From: Cololabis saira
Lineage: Eukaryota > Chordata > Actinopteri > Beloniformes > Belonidae
Length of the DNA: 64,000 nt
NCBI RefSeq assembly: GCF_033807715.1
Contig: NC_084597.1
Location: 4,642,558-4,706,557 of the forward strand
Direction of reading: 5' to 3'
In this document: piece after piece, positions 35,346 to 47,165 of the stretch
How positions within the stretch are numbered: position 1 is the first letter of the stretch
Layout: every line of letters starts with the position of its first letter
Notes under the pieces: generated by a model
The model's database searches: none
Told to the model about the DNA's origin: nothing
Seen by the model: only the letters and a program-made list of their open reading frames with translations
Program-made: the position numbers and the translations under genes

Positions 35346-36536
35346 GTTGATAAATGGCAGTCCTTCATAGATTATTTTAACTCGTTGAAGACTCTACTCA
35401 CAGACTGACCCCAGTTTTAAAGTCAAATCAAATCAAATCAAATCAAATGAAAATCTGTTTTGTATCCACTCAAAACTCTTTTTCTTTTTTTTTTCAAATC
35501 ATGGCATCTAGATGAGACAAGGCTGGTTGCTTGGCAACGGAAGAAGCTGTTGTACTGGCTGCTCTTTGAAAAGTCTTGTATTTCATTCAGCAAGGTCAGT
35601 GACTCTTTTCAGCTAGAGATGTGACCACAGAGCAGGATGAAGGATATTCACACGTTCATGATTACAGGGATATTTGAGATTGGACTTTGTTTAATTCCAC
35701 AGAGCAGTTGAAAACATCAACCTATCAAAAAGAGGGAATGGATCCGAGGGCGAAACTTTAGTTTCAGAGGTGGGGGGGAATCAAGTAGGAACGGTAAATG
35801 TGTGTGTAGCTGTAGCGTGGATGTGCAGTGTGGCTTTGTAAGACTATGTTTGTGTGAATGCAAACAATCAAACAATTTTAATATGGATTTACTTTTTTAG
35901 ACACTTTTTAACTTTTTTTCCTTATATATGTATTTATTATTATTTTCGTTTAGTGCTATACAATGATAAAAAAAGAGTCTTGAATCTTGTGACCTCTTTC
36001 TCTGTGGACATCCTTTATTTTTGACACAACACAACATTAACATGCCACATAACAAATCAGCTCTTACCTTAAGACGGTATACAAGCTTTACAGGCTTACT
36101 TACAGGCCTCTGGAGAAACAGAGTTCTTGGCCAGGCTTGATTTTTCATTTTCAAAAGCTTGGCCACAGAAAAAACATAGAATTCCATTGACTCCTTGTTT
36201 TTAATGGAGCCAAGGAAATTCACAGTACCACTTCTCTTGATCTTAAGGTTTTGTTGCTGAGATGCTGTTCTACAATCACTTTTGGGCTAACATGTTTGGG
36301 TTCCTGCTTGCCTGCACTTCTTCACTTGCGCCTGTCTCTATATATTTCTCCTTGGAAATATGAAAATAGATCATGTTCATTCCTTCCTTTCCTTTTAAAC
36401 AAAGCAAAATCACCTAACCATTTACAACATATTAAGTTGAGTAATATTTGGCTACTCATCTCTGCACAGCCTACCTGCAACACAGCAGTGCTGCTGCTTT
36501 TTTGTCCCGCTGCAAAAATGGATTTTAAACTGAGCT
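35346..36536. other. unassigned spacer
   Basis: A short (aatca)n run lies at 35426-35448. No gene or transposon recognised. Confidence 0.4.
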
Positions 36537-36974
36537 GCCGGTGTTGTGCCAAAAAGTGATTGCCTGCCAGAATCTGATTTCTTCTGATTTCTGGTCGCGG
36601 GAGCTCACACAGCAGCCCGTTGAACGATAGCGCTAAAACGTCAGATTTTCAGATTATGAAGCTCAAGAATGAGATCAAGTCATATTTAGGCAGAAACAAT
36701 ATTTTCATTAACTGTATTTGGCCTTCAATCAATTTTTGGCAGGTGAAAATGCCTATTTTGTGTTGTAATGGTCCTTTAAAAGAGTTAAAAGCAATACTGT
36801 GAGCTCTAGTGTTTATATTATGAAGCTCAAGAATGAGATCAAATCATATTTAGGCAGAAACAACCTTTCATTAATTGTATTTTGCCTTCAATCCATTTTT
36901 GGCAGGTAAAAAGACCCATTTTCAAGGGAAAAATCAGATTCTGGCAGGCAATCACTTTTTGGCACAACACCGGC
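36537..36974. mobile_element. element with exact 44-bp inverted repeats
   Basis: The sequence beginning gccggtgttgtgccaaaaag (36537-36580) is repeated exactly inverted at 36931-36974. Inside, a block of roughly 95 bp starting attatgaagctcaagaatga occurs twice, at 36653 and 36817 (offset 164). No ORF and no clear target duplication. Confidence 0.7.
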
Positions 36975-37370
36975 TCCTCTTCATTTCTGCTGCTGCCGCG
37001 TCCTGGCTGTCTGTCTGTGAAGGCTGATTTATGGTTCCGCGTTAAATCGACGCAGTACCTACGCCGTAGGGTTACGGCGTAGGGTACGCGGTGCGCACTG
37101 TGCGGTGCGCGCCGCTGCGTACCCTACGCCGTAAGCTCTGCATTGGTGTAACGCGGGACCATAAATCAGCCTTGAACCGCACTAAGGGGAGGCGGGGGGA
37201 GCGGGGCTCCCGTCCCGTCAGTCCCTTCGCACAGTGTCTCGATGATATGCAATTACAGGCTGAGCCTACCGTTATAAACTAACTATAAAAAGTGGGAGGG
37301 ACAAATACATGATTTTGAAAAGTGGGGGGGACATGTCCCCCCTGTCCCCAGTGGAAATTGCGCCCATGAA
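36975..37370 (-). mobile_element. GGGCGCAATTTCCACT element, minus orientation
   Basis: It ends in gtggaaattgcgccc at 37352-37366, the inverse of ggcgcaatttccactggg at 43321. Shared blocks (actgtgcgaag / cacagtgtctcgat, ggctcagcctg / aggctgagcct) align in opposite orientation. The palindromic MITE sits at 37021-37172 at the same relative place as in the other copy. Confidence 0.65.
37021..37172. mobile_element. GC-rich palindromic MITE
   Basis: aggctgatttatggttccgc ... cgggaccataaatcagcct, flanked by TGA on both sides (37018-37020, 37173-37175). It is 152 bp with an almost complete palindromic fold. Confidence 0.85.
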
Positions 37371-37630
37371 TGGATCAACCGATATCAATAATATCACAGA
37401 TTCGTACAGTATCACTTAATAGATATAGGCCTAATGAAGGAACTTTAAAAAAAACAAATTAAAAAGTAGTGGAAAAAATAAATAAATAAACAGAAAGTGA
37501 AAAATGCTACCTGAAAAAGGTACCGATAATAATAACAATGCAAAGTTATTGTATAAATAGTTAAAATAAAGTTACAAGATGCAAACCCCGTAAAGAGGAG
37601 ACAAGGGAGGCAGATTAGCAGCAATATAAT

Positions 37631-38110
37631 TTATAATATATTCAATAGATAAAACCAAAGGCCCTGAAAGAGGGAAGTTTTAAGGCAGGATTTAAAGGTA
37701 TCAAGAGATATGTACCTGAGTGCAGTGGGCCAAGAGATCCATAAGGTGGGAGCGTTAATGGAACAAGGTTGATGTCCCTTTGTTCCAAACTGTGGTCTGG
37801 GGATAGTTAGAAGGGCACTTTCTGTGAATCTCAGTGGTCTGGAGGGCACACACCAGGTCAATAAGTCTGAGATGTTTGTCAGGGCAAGGCCATTGAAGGT
37901 TTTAAAGGTGAGCACTAAGATTTTGAAATCAATATGAAATCTAACAAGAAAGCCAGTGGAGGGAACCGAGTACGAGAGTGATGTGGTCATACTTTTTTTG
38001 TACCAGTAATGAGTCTTGCTGCGGCATGTTCAATTAATTGGAGGCAACAGAGAGAATCCTGACTGGTACATGAACTTAGAACAAGGAATTACAGTAGTCT
38101 AGAAGAAAAC
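37631..38110 (-). pseudogene. L2-like LINE reverse transcriptase C-terminus, degenerate
   Basis: The minus strand encodes VRFHIDFKILVLTFKTFNGL, then LTNISDLLT, VPSRPLRFTESALLTIPRP and APTLWISWPTALR...FKSCLKTSLFQ. This is the post-palm C-terminal block common to L2/CR1-type LINEs, diverged from the two L2 copies above. It lacks the catalytic region. The remnant is old. Confidence 0.7.
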
Positions 38111-38252
38111 ATCAAGACAAAAGCATGCATTAATAACCTGATTTTAGTCTTATGCTGGAAAAAACAAGACTGGAATACATATTTTACCTGAGCATCAAAA
38201 CGAATCCAAACTAAAAACTAAAGAATCAAATATTCATCCTATATATCTAGCA

Positions 38253-38723
38253 CAAGGGTCAGCAACCCGCGGCTCTAGAACCGCATGCGGCTCTTTAGCG
38301 CCGCCCTAGTGGCTCCTGGAGCTTTTAAAAAAATGTTTGGCCTTTTTTTTCCTTTTTTTTCTTCTTTTTTTGCTTCCTTTCTTTTTTTCCTTTTTTAATC
38401 TCGAAATTTCGACTTTTTTCTCGAAATTTCGACTTTTTTCTCGACATTTCGACTTTTTTCTCGAGATTGTACTTCAACATTAATCTCGTCATTTCGACTT
38501 TTTTCTCAACATATTGACTTTTTTCTGGACATTTCAACTTTTTTCTCGAAATTTTGACTATTTCCTCAACATTTCCACTTTTTTCTCAACATATCGCCTT
38601 TCGCCATTTGCCTTCATTCTAAGGCTTATACAAGACTTTTCATTTTTTGCGTCCCAGACATATTTGATTTTTGTGTTTTTGTTCCAATATGGCTCTTTCA
38701 ACATTTTGGGTTGCCGACCCCTG
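38253..38723. mobile_element. hAT MITE with CAAGGGTCAGCAACC ends, second copy
   Basis: It is related to 4630-5228, with inverted ends caagggtcagcaacc / ggttgccgacccctg. The flanks atctagca / gtctagca match at 7 of 8 positions. It contains the same cgactttttt-ctcgaaattt array (38396-38600) in shorter form. Confidence 0.88.
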
Positions 38724-38916
38724 GTCTAGCAGTTTGTTTGATTTGATCCAAAATGATCACCAAGAGTAGAAATAATGACCTGACAGAATTTTGGAAACTA
38801 AACAGAATGACTTCTTTTTTTGGCCCTGAACTTCAGGCAGCTTCTGGAAATCCACAGAGGAAAAAAGCTGTGAGATTGGGAAAACTGATGGGTTCTGTGG
38901 GTTTTATGAGCATGTA

Positions 38917-38970
38917 CCGTATTTACCACACCATAAGGCGCATCGTATTATAAGGCGCACCTTCAGTGTT
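38917..38970 (+). repeat. fragment of the CCGTATTTTCCGC / ataaggcgcacc element
   Basis: taccgtatttaccacaccat and attataaggcgcacc match the left end of the element at 16823. No right end is seen nearby. Confidence 0.6.
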
Positions 38971-39217
38971 CTACGAGGGGCCCTAGCATGAGGGCATATA
39001 TGTAAGGGATAATGCCCGACGACATGTACATTATCAGAAATATATGGACAACGCGGGGGTGTGAACCGTCCAACGCAAAGTCAACAAGTACCTTGGAAGT
39101 AGTTCTTCTAGCCCAGAGACAGTTCTTTGTCAGTGGAGACACAAAGCTGGATCCCAACACTGGCCCAGAACCAGAACCAGGCCTGGAACCGGTTTGGTGG
39201 AAAAGGGGCATCAGAAT

Positions 39218-39545
39218 GATGATAGTTCCTACTTCCTGCCATAACTTTTGAAGGGTTTGATATAAAGAGTCATGGGTGGTGTCATCGGACTCGGTATTGA
39301 GTACTTTACCGTCATTGGCATGAATTAGCCCCGCCCCTTCTTCTGATTGGTCGATATGTGATTGTTCCTATTTTCTGCCATAACTTTTAAATGGTATGAC
39401 ATACAGAGTCGTGGGTGGTGTCATCGGACTCAGTTTTGAGTCCTTGAACATAATTGCTGCAAATTTGCCCCGTCGCTTCATCTGATTGGTCGATATCTGA
39501 TACTTCCTGCCATAGAGAGTCGTGGGTGGTTTCATCCTCTAAATG
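39218..39545 (-). repeat. modular fish repeat, minus orientation
   Basis: Two units with a period near 140 bp (ccataacttttgaagggttt at 39238, ccataacttttaaatggtat at 39378), plus gccccgccccttcttctgat, match the family at 25190 and 48886. Confidence 0.72.
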
Positions 39546-39618
39546 TCCAGGCCTGAAGAATCTACATGCAAGTCATACAAGCTTCCACTGCAGCCTGAAC
39601 GTGCACAAGGGTGTGAGG

Positions 39619-40040
<422 letters not shown>

Positions 40041-40045
40041 TATTA

Positions 40046-40805
40046 AAATAAAAATTCAAACCGATATTTAAATAATGATGTAAATGAACAGAGGTACCAG
40101 AAACAAGGTAACGGAAATTGTTTTAAAATCAAATATTAAGTTAAATAATTAGTTCTGAAAACTATGTAAAAATGTGCAAAAGCTTTGGTAAAATTAGGAA
40201 GAAAAAATGATTTTAACTCTTGGGGGCCCCCTAGTGGTCACAGGGCCCTAAGCAGCCGCTTAGTTCCCTTATGCCTTGGGCCGGCTCTGGCTCTGTACCA
40301 GTGCTTGATGAAAAGGCGGGAAACCCACAGAGAAAAAAACAACAGCAGGGTCTACAGTCCTAGCAAAGCATGTAGCAATGTACCAGTCTATGATTGGACT
40401 TACAGATGTGACATTTGAGGTTTCTTACCAAATAGTGGTAACCAGAAAATGGTCACTTGACCTTACTTTCTGACACTATTGTTCAAATGTCAACAAGTAA
40501 GATATGGCATTTCAGGTCAGCACTCACGCGGCTGCAGCTGAGACCCGGCGCCTGACTGAAGTGTGCAGTGGGTGTTAATACTGCTTTTGATACCGTTAAC
40601 ATTTGCTCCCTGCAGAGGTCTGTCTGAAAGCTGGATCTGTATTGCCCCATTGTAGTTAAATTTCTAAAAGAAGAGAAAAATAAACAAGATAGGACAGTCT
40701 TAGTGTAACCCATGTATAAATTTAATAGTTTATTTCACCAAAAGTCAGTTTTTTTATTTTATATTTTGTTGTCAAATTTTTTATTTTGTATTTTTGTAAG
40801 AGAGT
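40046..40805. other. unassigned spacer
   Basis: A block at 40216-40290 (ggccccctagtggtcacagg) has the look of an old transposon end. No partner was found and there is no gene. Confidence 0.35.
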
Positions 40806-41738
40806 AACCTCCTGAGACCCGGGCTTTTGTTTGATGTGCATTTTTTATGTCTCCTTACTATTTGGGATCAGTAGGACCTAATTTTTGTTGAAATTAAATT
40901 TTTGCTTTCTATGTGCTGTTGAACTATGTCAAATCCAATGGCCTCACATGAGGACAATGGGTTTATTTTCTCTCTATTTCCCTTCCTTGGTCCTGCACTG
41001 CATCCTTACACATCCTGGTCAGGTTCTAATAATAAAAATATGATACATTTTATTTGCAATATACTCAGCTTTTTGAATGAAATAAAGTGCTACAGAGTAA
41101 AAACATGGGTATTAGGTTATATCTCTATATCATTTATATTTATATATCATTTTCAATTGTTTATTTCCTATTACAAGGAAACAAAAACTTGCTCCACTGG
41201 CAGATTATTCTATTTATTTCTAGTGAAAATGTGCTTTAAACAAATGGAAATCTAAAAACAAGTATTTTAAGTGTAATGAGACTTATTTTGACTAGAAATT
41301 GGACATTTGGGCAAGAAATAAAGACAAATGTTCTTGGAAAGAATGTACGTGTTTGCAGTGAAGATAGACCTGATGTCCTCAAACGAGTACTTCATGTTTA
41401 CAGACGTTGTAACTTGCTAATATTACTCAAATATATCAAAAACGCATGCCATGTGAAGCTGCAGACGTTATTGTGCATAAATATACTAGTTTCAATCATA
41501 AAATTAGGTTAGGATTTTTACCTTGTCCATATTTCTGTCGGGAGCGGCCATAGAAGACTTTCATTGAGATCCCAGCCATCTTGTTTTTTCCCAAATTAGT
41601 GTAATTTCATCATGAGACCACTAGATGGTGCAGGCGGGGGTCCCGGATGAGGACAATGGATCAATGTTCGTATAAATGAAGTATCATGGCGCAGAACAGC
41701 AGAAATGTAATGTCCTCACATGAGAACGCAGGAGGTTT
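40806..41738. mobile_element. probable non-autonomous element with AACCTCCTG ends
   Basis: Short inverted ends aacctcctgagac / cgcaggaggtt bound AT-rich DNA that contains, at about 41180-41345, the dispersed block tccactggcagattattcta ... ttttaagtgtaatgagac also found at 57140-57310. Weak evidence for exact borders. Confidence 0.4.
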
Positions 41739-41958
41739 TCATTACTGTTAAACACACTCCACATTTGTGCTTTGAACGGGTTACGGGTTATATTTTGTTA
41801 CCGTACTGCTCACTAGACGTGCATGTTGTTTTTTATGATGTATAGCGCTGTTATATTGCTGGTGATATCGGCGTTTTTAAGCTAAGCTAACCGCAAAATA
41901 TTGAGACTGCTTCTAATGTAGTTCGTCATCTACCTTTCTTTTAAAGGTGTACATTGAG

Positions 41959-42006
41959 AGGACGAGTCTTGGGAGTGCTGTACTGATTTAAATGTGTTTT
42001 GCACAG
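41959..42006 (+). other. 48-bp exon-like block, copy 1, with splice-like flanks
   Basis: These 48 bp are repeated exactly at 42609-42656. Upstream is a pyrimidine-rich stretch (ctacctttctttt, 41930-41942) and the block begins with AG. Downstream the sequence reads CACAG followed by GTATATG, a good donor site. It looks like a small exon of about 46 nt. See findings. Confidence 0.4.
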
Positions 42007-42360
42007 GTATATGAGCTCTTTGTTGTGTGTATTGTTAGGATTTCATGAAATTGTTTAAGAGTTTGAAGGGTTTTTCTACAAGATTCTACACTGGTGGTTT
42101 TCTCTAGTCGCAGAGTCAGCCCCTGTTTTATGGCTCGACTCTTTCCCCATTTTGCAGGGTTTATGACTAGGCTGTTAAGATAGTTCAGATATTTACTCTT
42201 CGTTAATTGAAGACAATAGAGAGAAACAGATATTTTAACACTGATGGGTCTTATGTGTTATCTGGGTTGACATCCTAAGTAGGAAGCAATAAACAGGGAC
42301 ACTGAAGGTCTGATATGTTTGGCAGATGGGATTCACGTACAAAGAACACCTCCCTTTTTA

Positions 42361-42733
42361 GTATAAATAGGACTGGATCGATGACCACCGCGTGCATTTT
42401 CTCTCCTACCTTTGTGGTTTGAGAAAAGCGTACCTCCGGCCGGAAAACATTGTGCATGATATAATAAAGTTTGTAATAACTTTGATTCTGTTCACTGGTT
42501 TTCTTATGGTGCACCAGACAAACGGACACAAAAGGATCCTACAGTATTTTTGTCCGATTGATTCAATGTTAAGTGCTACGTATGACTCTCTTGCTGTTAG
42601 CCCCGGACAGGACGAGTCTTGGGAGTGCTGTACTGATTTAAATGTGTTTTGCACAGAAAATAAACCCGCCAAACAGACCAGCCGTTGCCCGCCTCTATCC
42701 TCTACACACACGAACTCAACGCAGAGACAGTAG
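42361..42733 (+). other. TATA-containing segment with exon-like block, copy 2
   Basis: tataaat at 42362-42368 and aataaa at 42464-42469 surround a 114-codon open frame (42392-42733). The frame includes the second copy of the 48-bp block (42609-42656), now joined directly to aaaataaacccgcc. It could be a retrocopy of a spliced transcript or an LTR-like promoter region. No known domain is recognised. Confidence 0.35.
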
Positions 42734-43007
42734 CAGCACGTCTACATTAGGTCTCTGACTTCAGGTGTACCCACCACATCTGTGTTTGTAAGTTAATTGG
42801 TCACAGAAGAAAGAAAATATTAAAATGTCTCTTTCAGTTGGAAGACCCTTCAGATCAGCTTCAAATCTGGGAAGCCAGGATGTGAAAAGAAGGCATCTGC
42901 ACAACAAGGAGCCCCAAGATGATTCATGATGATTCTGTGGTTTCCAAATTTCTCCAAACATTAATGAAATCAGATTCTACGAGAAGCTGAATCATTTCCA
43001 TGAATAA
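42734..43007. other. unassigned spacer
   Basis: Nothing recognised. Confidence 0.35.
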
Positions 43008-43275
43008 GGCCACGTTTACACATAGTGGTAAATCCACAAAGAACAGATTGCGCCCGCAAATAGCGCTGTGAATTGCGCTGCATTTGCGCCCGCAATTTGC
43101 CCCGCCTTAAGGTCCTATTCACAAAAGATTTTGCTCTAATGATATACCGGGGCAAACACGCCCATAAAGTTTTGCGGCTGAGTGCAATTTGCCCTTGTCT
43201 CAGTAAGTGAGCGGAGCTGTTTCCAGTGTTCTCCATATTTCAGCACACAGATTGGTCCATAATGAAAACTGCAGA

Positions 43276-43937
43276 AATAAAAAATAAAGCGAGTGAAAAT
43301 AAAACGCCGTGAGGCACAAGGGCGCAATTTCCACTGGGAACAGGGGGGACATGCCCCCCCCACTTTTCAAACTCATGCTTTTGTCCCCCCCCCCCAAGCT
43401 TTTTTACAGTTTAAGAACTAACGGTAGGCTCAGCCTGTATTACAAATCATCAAGACACTGTGCGAAGATGGGACGGGAGCCCGCTCCCTCTCCTCCCTCC
43501 TCCCTCAGTGCTGCTCAAGGATGATTTATGGTTCTGCGTTAAATCGACGCAGAGCATACGGCGTAGGTTACGCGGCTGGCGCACCGTACAGTGCGCGTCG
43601 CCGCGTACCCTACGGCGTAACCCTACGGCGTAAGCTCTGCATCGATTTAACGCAGACCATTATTTAGGCATAATTAGGCTTAACTAGTATGTGCGTATGT
43701 GACAGACGTGCATGGGACGATTGTGGAATACGGAAATAACTGTTTTATATGAATTCTAATTCCCAATTACGTAACAATTCCGTATTTCAAGGGACGGGTG
43801 GCAAGCCCACTCACCGCGGCTGCATCTCCATCAGCAGCTGAGAGTCCTGACTGACGCTGAGCTTCATAGGGACACGATCAGCGATATTTTATTATAAATC
43901 TGATATATGTTGTGATATGTGATGACATTATTAAGCT
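43276..43937 (+). mobile_element. GGGCGCAATTTCCACT element (third layer)
   Basis: This block is absent from the first MITE copy and contains ggcgcaatttccactggg, C/G homopolymers and a palindromic MITE at about 43518-43669. It matches 36975-37370 in opposite orientation. Exact ends are unclear. Confidence 0.6.
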
Positions 43938-45111
43938 GTTAAACACACACATTCTAGATTTATATGTTTATATGGTGGAATTGTTTGTAATAAAGCAGCC
44001 CCTTACTGTATGGATGAATCCTGAGCTCCTGTTATTTTTATTTTTAAATCCGAGATAAGTCCACAACCCCACTTGATCTGACTGTGTACAGTCATGTCTG
44101 ACTGTAGATTTCACCCTTAATATCATTCAGTATCACACAGGCTTGAATGACATTGAAGAGAGAGAGAAACAGAGAGTGAGGAGTGAGTTTGCGCGCAGTT
44201 AATACACGCTTCGAAGACGGTATTTGCTCCACTATTTTTGCGTGTGGCAAATAGCGCTGGCCTTTGTGAATTAGACGGTTTTTGCAATGAGGCTTATTTG
44301 CATAGAAAGGGGGCAATTTTGCGCCGAATGTATGAATATTACCTAATTTACATGCATGCAAATGGCACAGGCGCACCATGACACTATTTGCTTGGCAGCG
44401 CAGTTTGTGGTGCAATTCGCCCTTTGCGGGTGCTTTGTGAATTAGACGCTCTCTTTTTGTCTCATTTGTAGGGATGTCCCGATCAGGTTTTTTTGCCCCC
44501 GAGTCCGAGTCCGAGTCCTTTGATTTTGAGGACTTGCCGATACCGAGTCCCGATCCGATACTTTTATAAAACAATAAAAAATGAAGAAGAGAAAATAAAA
44601 TTATGCAGGATGACCCTTTTATTATATTTTAACATGTGTACTGTAAACTGAGCACATAGGAGGTAGGCAGCTTGAACATTCTTAAAGGTATTGTGACATA
44701 ATTTTTAACATGCTTTTAACACTATTAAAAGTCTTGGCCAACATCCCTCAAATGTGTCTAAAAGAGTGTAACAAAAAAAAATCACTCTAGTACTCTATTC
44801 CTGGCTTTTTATTACAGTGTTTTTTTGCCCCGTGAAAAACGCTTCCTTTCCCCCCTTTCCTGTCAATCATTGCCCTGCTCCTCCTCCAAACCTCCTCCTC
44901 CTCCAACCATACGCTCACAGCGGCGTCGGAGAGTTAAGCGACAGGCGAAGCACGGAAAAGCAGCAGGGAGAACCACAGCAAACAATCATAAAAATAAAGG
45001 CATGCAAGCAGCAGTGTCCCCTTATCTTAAGTCCAGTCAGTGGCCGCGGGTCTTCCTAGCAGTTTTCCTCCGCTCATGAGAACAGAAGAGGCTCTAAACA
45101 GCTCCGTGTTA

Positions 45112-45245
45112 AGCCTGATTTATGGTTCCGCGTTAAATCGACGCAGAGCCTACGCCGTACGGTTCAGCGTACGGTGCGCGTCGCCGCGTAACCCTACGCC
45201 GTAGGCTCTGCGACGTCGGTGTAACGCGGAACCATAAATAAGCCT
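45112..45245. mobile_element. GC-rich palindromic MITE (fourth layer)
   Basis: agcctgatttatggttccgc ... cggaaccataaataagcct, with TTA on both sides (45109-45111, 45246-45248). Confidence 0.85.
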
Positions 45246-45629
45246 TTATGGCGCGCTGGAGAGGAGAGGAGGCAGGGAGCTGGGTGGAGGGGGCGGTGAT
45301 TTAGCGGGCCCTGACGTCAAGGCCCGCCACCAAACCAGGTGCGCCGTTTTTGCACAGTTATGCGGAAAATCCCAGAAAGCACACAATACACTGAATGTTA
45401 AAAGTTCGTTGTTTTTTGGGTGTAATTGATTTCAAGACACCCAACAAAACACAAAAAATCAAGAAAAATTTGTTTTTCATGTCACAATACCTTTAAGTCA
45501 GTATAAAAAAAATTTATTTTCTTTTTCTTTTTTTTTTTTTTTTTTAGTATAGGGCTGCTTCAGCTTCAAAACAAACAGGCGTGCTCTGCGCGCATGCGGT
45601 GTATGGCTGCCGCTCCGAGCCCACTACTC

Positions 45630-46180
45630 CACGTGTGCGTTGATTTATGGTCCCGCGTCACACCAACGCAGAGCCTTCCGCGACGCGGAACCATAATGTC
45701 GGCGCCGCAGCTCCGCTTCAGTCCTGGGGCCTCATCTATAAAGCTTGCTTGCGCAGAAAAAGCGCCTGAAAGTTGCGGAAGCCGCCATCTACGCAAAGCC
45801 TCGGATCTAAAAAGAAAACTAACCGATGGCTGCCGCTCCAAGCCCACTACTCCACGCCGAAGAGGAAAAAAGAAAGTGTTCTGATTAAAATAAAGAAAGT
45901 TGGACTATCGTATATAACAATTGCGTTCATAAGGATAAAGTTTTAAAAAAAATAAAAATTAAAGAAATTGTCTCTTCTCCCCGTGTGTGTCTGCCTGTCA
46001 TGCACGGGTACTTGGGCGCATGTTGTTTACTTTTAAGCCGCAATTATGGTTCTGCGTCACACCAACGCAGAGCCTACGCCGTAGGGTCTGGCGTAGGGTG
46101 CGCGTCGCCGCGAACCCTACGCTGTAGACTCTGCGTCGGTGCGACGCGGAACCATAAATCAACGCACACGTGGATGTCGG
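45630..46180. mobile_element. double palindromic MITE arrangement
   Basis: cacgtgtgcgttgatttatg at 45631 is repeated inverted at 46155 (ccataaatcaacgcacacgt), and ggcgcc flanks occur on both sides. Between them lie two partial palindromic MITEs and a separate block starting ggggcctcatctataaagc (45727). This is a local inverted duplication. Confidence 0.55.
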
Positions 46181-46646
46181 CGCCAGTGAGTATTTTCACC
46201 GGACATTTTGACCGGAGAGATTATAAAATACCGGACTTCGGCATATTTTACCGGACAAAGTCCGGCAATTACCGGACAACGGAAACCCTGATATATATAT
46301 ATATATCCGATTCGTGATCGGCTCATAACGTCCGAGTCCGGATCGAGTCTGCAATCACGTGATCGGCCCCGATTTCCGATCACGTGATCGGATCGGGACA
46401 ACTCTACTCATTTGCACCGGTTTAGCGCCGCAAAAGCCGCGCAATCCTTTTGTGGATTTGGCCCATAGCCGGGTATTTACAAAAACGGATATTTCCCCCT
46501 CTACGTTTTGAAAAATATCCTCGTTTACACGAACCCGCATAAATATGCCGTTAAGGGTGCTATGAGCAGCCAAACCTACAGGGGGCAGTGTAACGAGAAG
46601 TGTAAAGTCATGCTAGCCAATCGGAATCCTGGAAAAAAACATGTGA

Positions 46647-46764
46647 AGCCTGAATAATATGGTTCTGCGTTAAATCGACGGCGTAGCCTACGTACGGTGC
46701 GCGTCGCCGCGTACCCTACGCCGTAGGCTCTACGTTGGTGTAACGCGGAACCATAAATCAGCCT
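46647..46764. mobile_element. GC-rich palindromic MITE
   Basis: Ends agcctgaataatatggttct / cggaaccataaatcagcct with TGA on both sides (46644-46646, 46765-46767). It is inserted in the right arm of the outermost element. Confidence 0.82.
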
Positions 46765-47165
46765 TGACAGCCAAGACGGAACGAGAGCCTTTCATTTGGA
46801 GTGACAGAGAAGTGGAGTTACTTTTAAGTGTGACTTTAGAATATAAAACAGGTAAAATACAAGAAAATATTGACGGTGGCCAAACAAATTGTAAACACAG
46901 GTCGCACAAATGATGCTGGTGAGGTTTCTGTGGCATAATGTGACGTTCTGAAGCCTAAATCTCCGTTTTCCTCTGTTTAGACGCAAACCTGAAAACTGAG
47001 TTTTTGAAAATCTCCACTTTGGCCGGAGTTTTCAGAAATGATCATTTTTGGTGACTTTGAGCTCCGTTTTCATGTAAATGAACGGCCAAAACGCATGAAA
47101 ACGCCACCGTTTTTGCTCCGTGTAAACGGGGCCTAAGACCCAACACACCTCAACCAGCACCAAAA

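Larger units (their letters stand above)
44469..46406. mobile_element. hAT MITE with TAGGGATGTCCCGATC ends (third layer)
   Basis: Perfect 8-bp TSDs CTCATTTG (44461-44468, 46407-46414) flank tagggatgtcccgatc and gatcgggacaactcta. The intact site, with cattgg in place of catttg, is visible in the other MITE copy at 20413-20430. Both arms repeat gagtcc/ggactc and gatcgg motifs. It carries palindromic MITEs at 45112-45245 and between 45630 and 46180. Confidence 0.92.
43025..46464. mobile_element. GGGCCAAATCCACAAA MITE, copy 2 (second layer)
   Basis: It is in inverted orientation to 20361-21421 and is bounded by ATA (43022-43024, 46465-46467). The left TIR is decayed (gtggtaaatcc). Sequence matching copy 1 is found at 43025-43275, 43938-44468 and 46407-46464, separated by later insertions. 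Confidence 0.8.
43008..47133. mobile_element. GGCC-GTTTACAC foldback element, copy 3 (outermost layer of a nest)
   Basis: Ends ggccacgtttacacatag and gtgtaaacggggcc with TAA on both sides (43005-43007, 47134-47136). Its own sequence is only 43008-43024 and about 46465-47133; the rest is nested insertions. The right part matches copies 1 and 2 closely (tatttccccctctacg, gcataatgtgacgttctg). Confidence 0.82.

Noticed and set aside
42010..42600. A solo LTR between the two 48-bp copies
   Set aside because: TATAAAT and aataaa are present, but no TG...CA ends with a 4-6 bp duplication could be found. It is kept only as an alternative in the exon-duplication finding.
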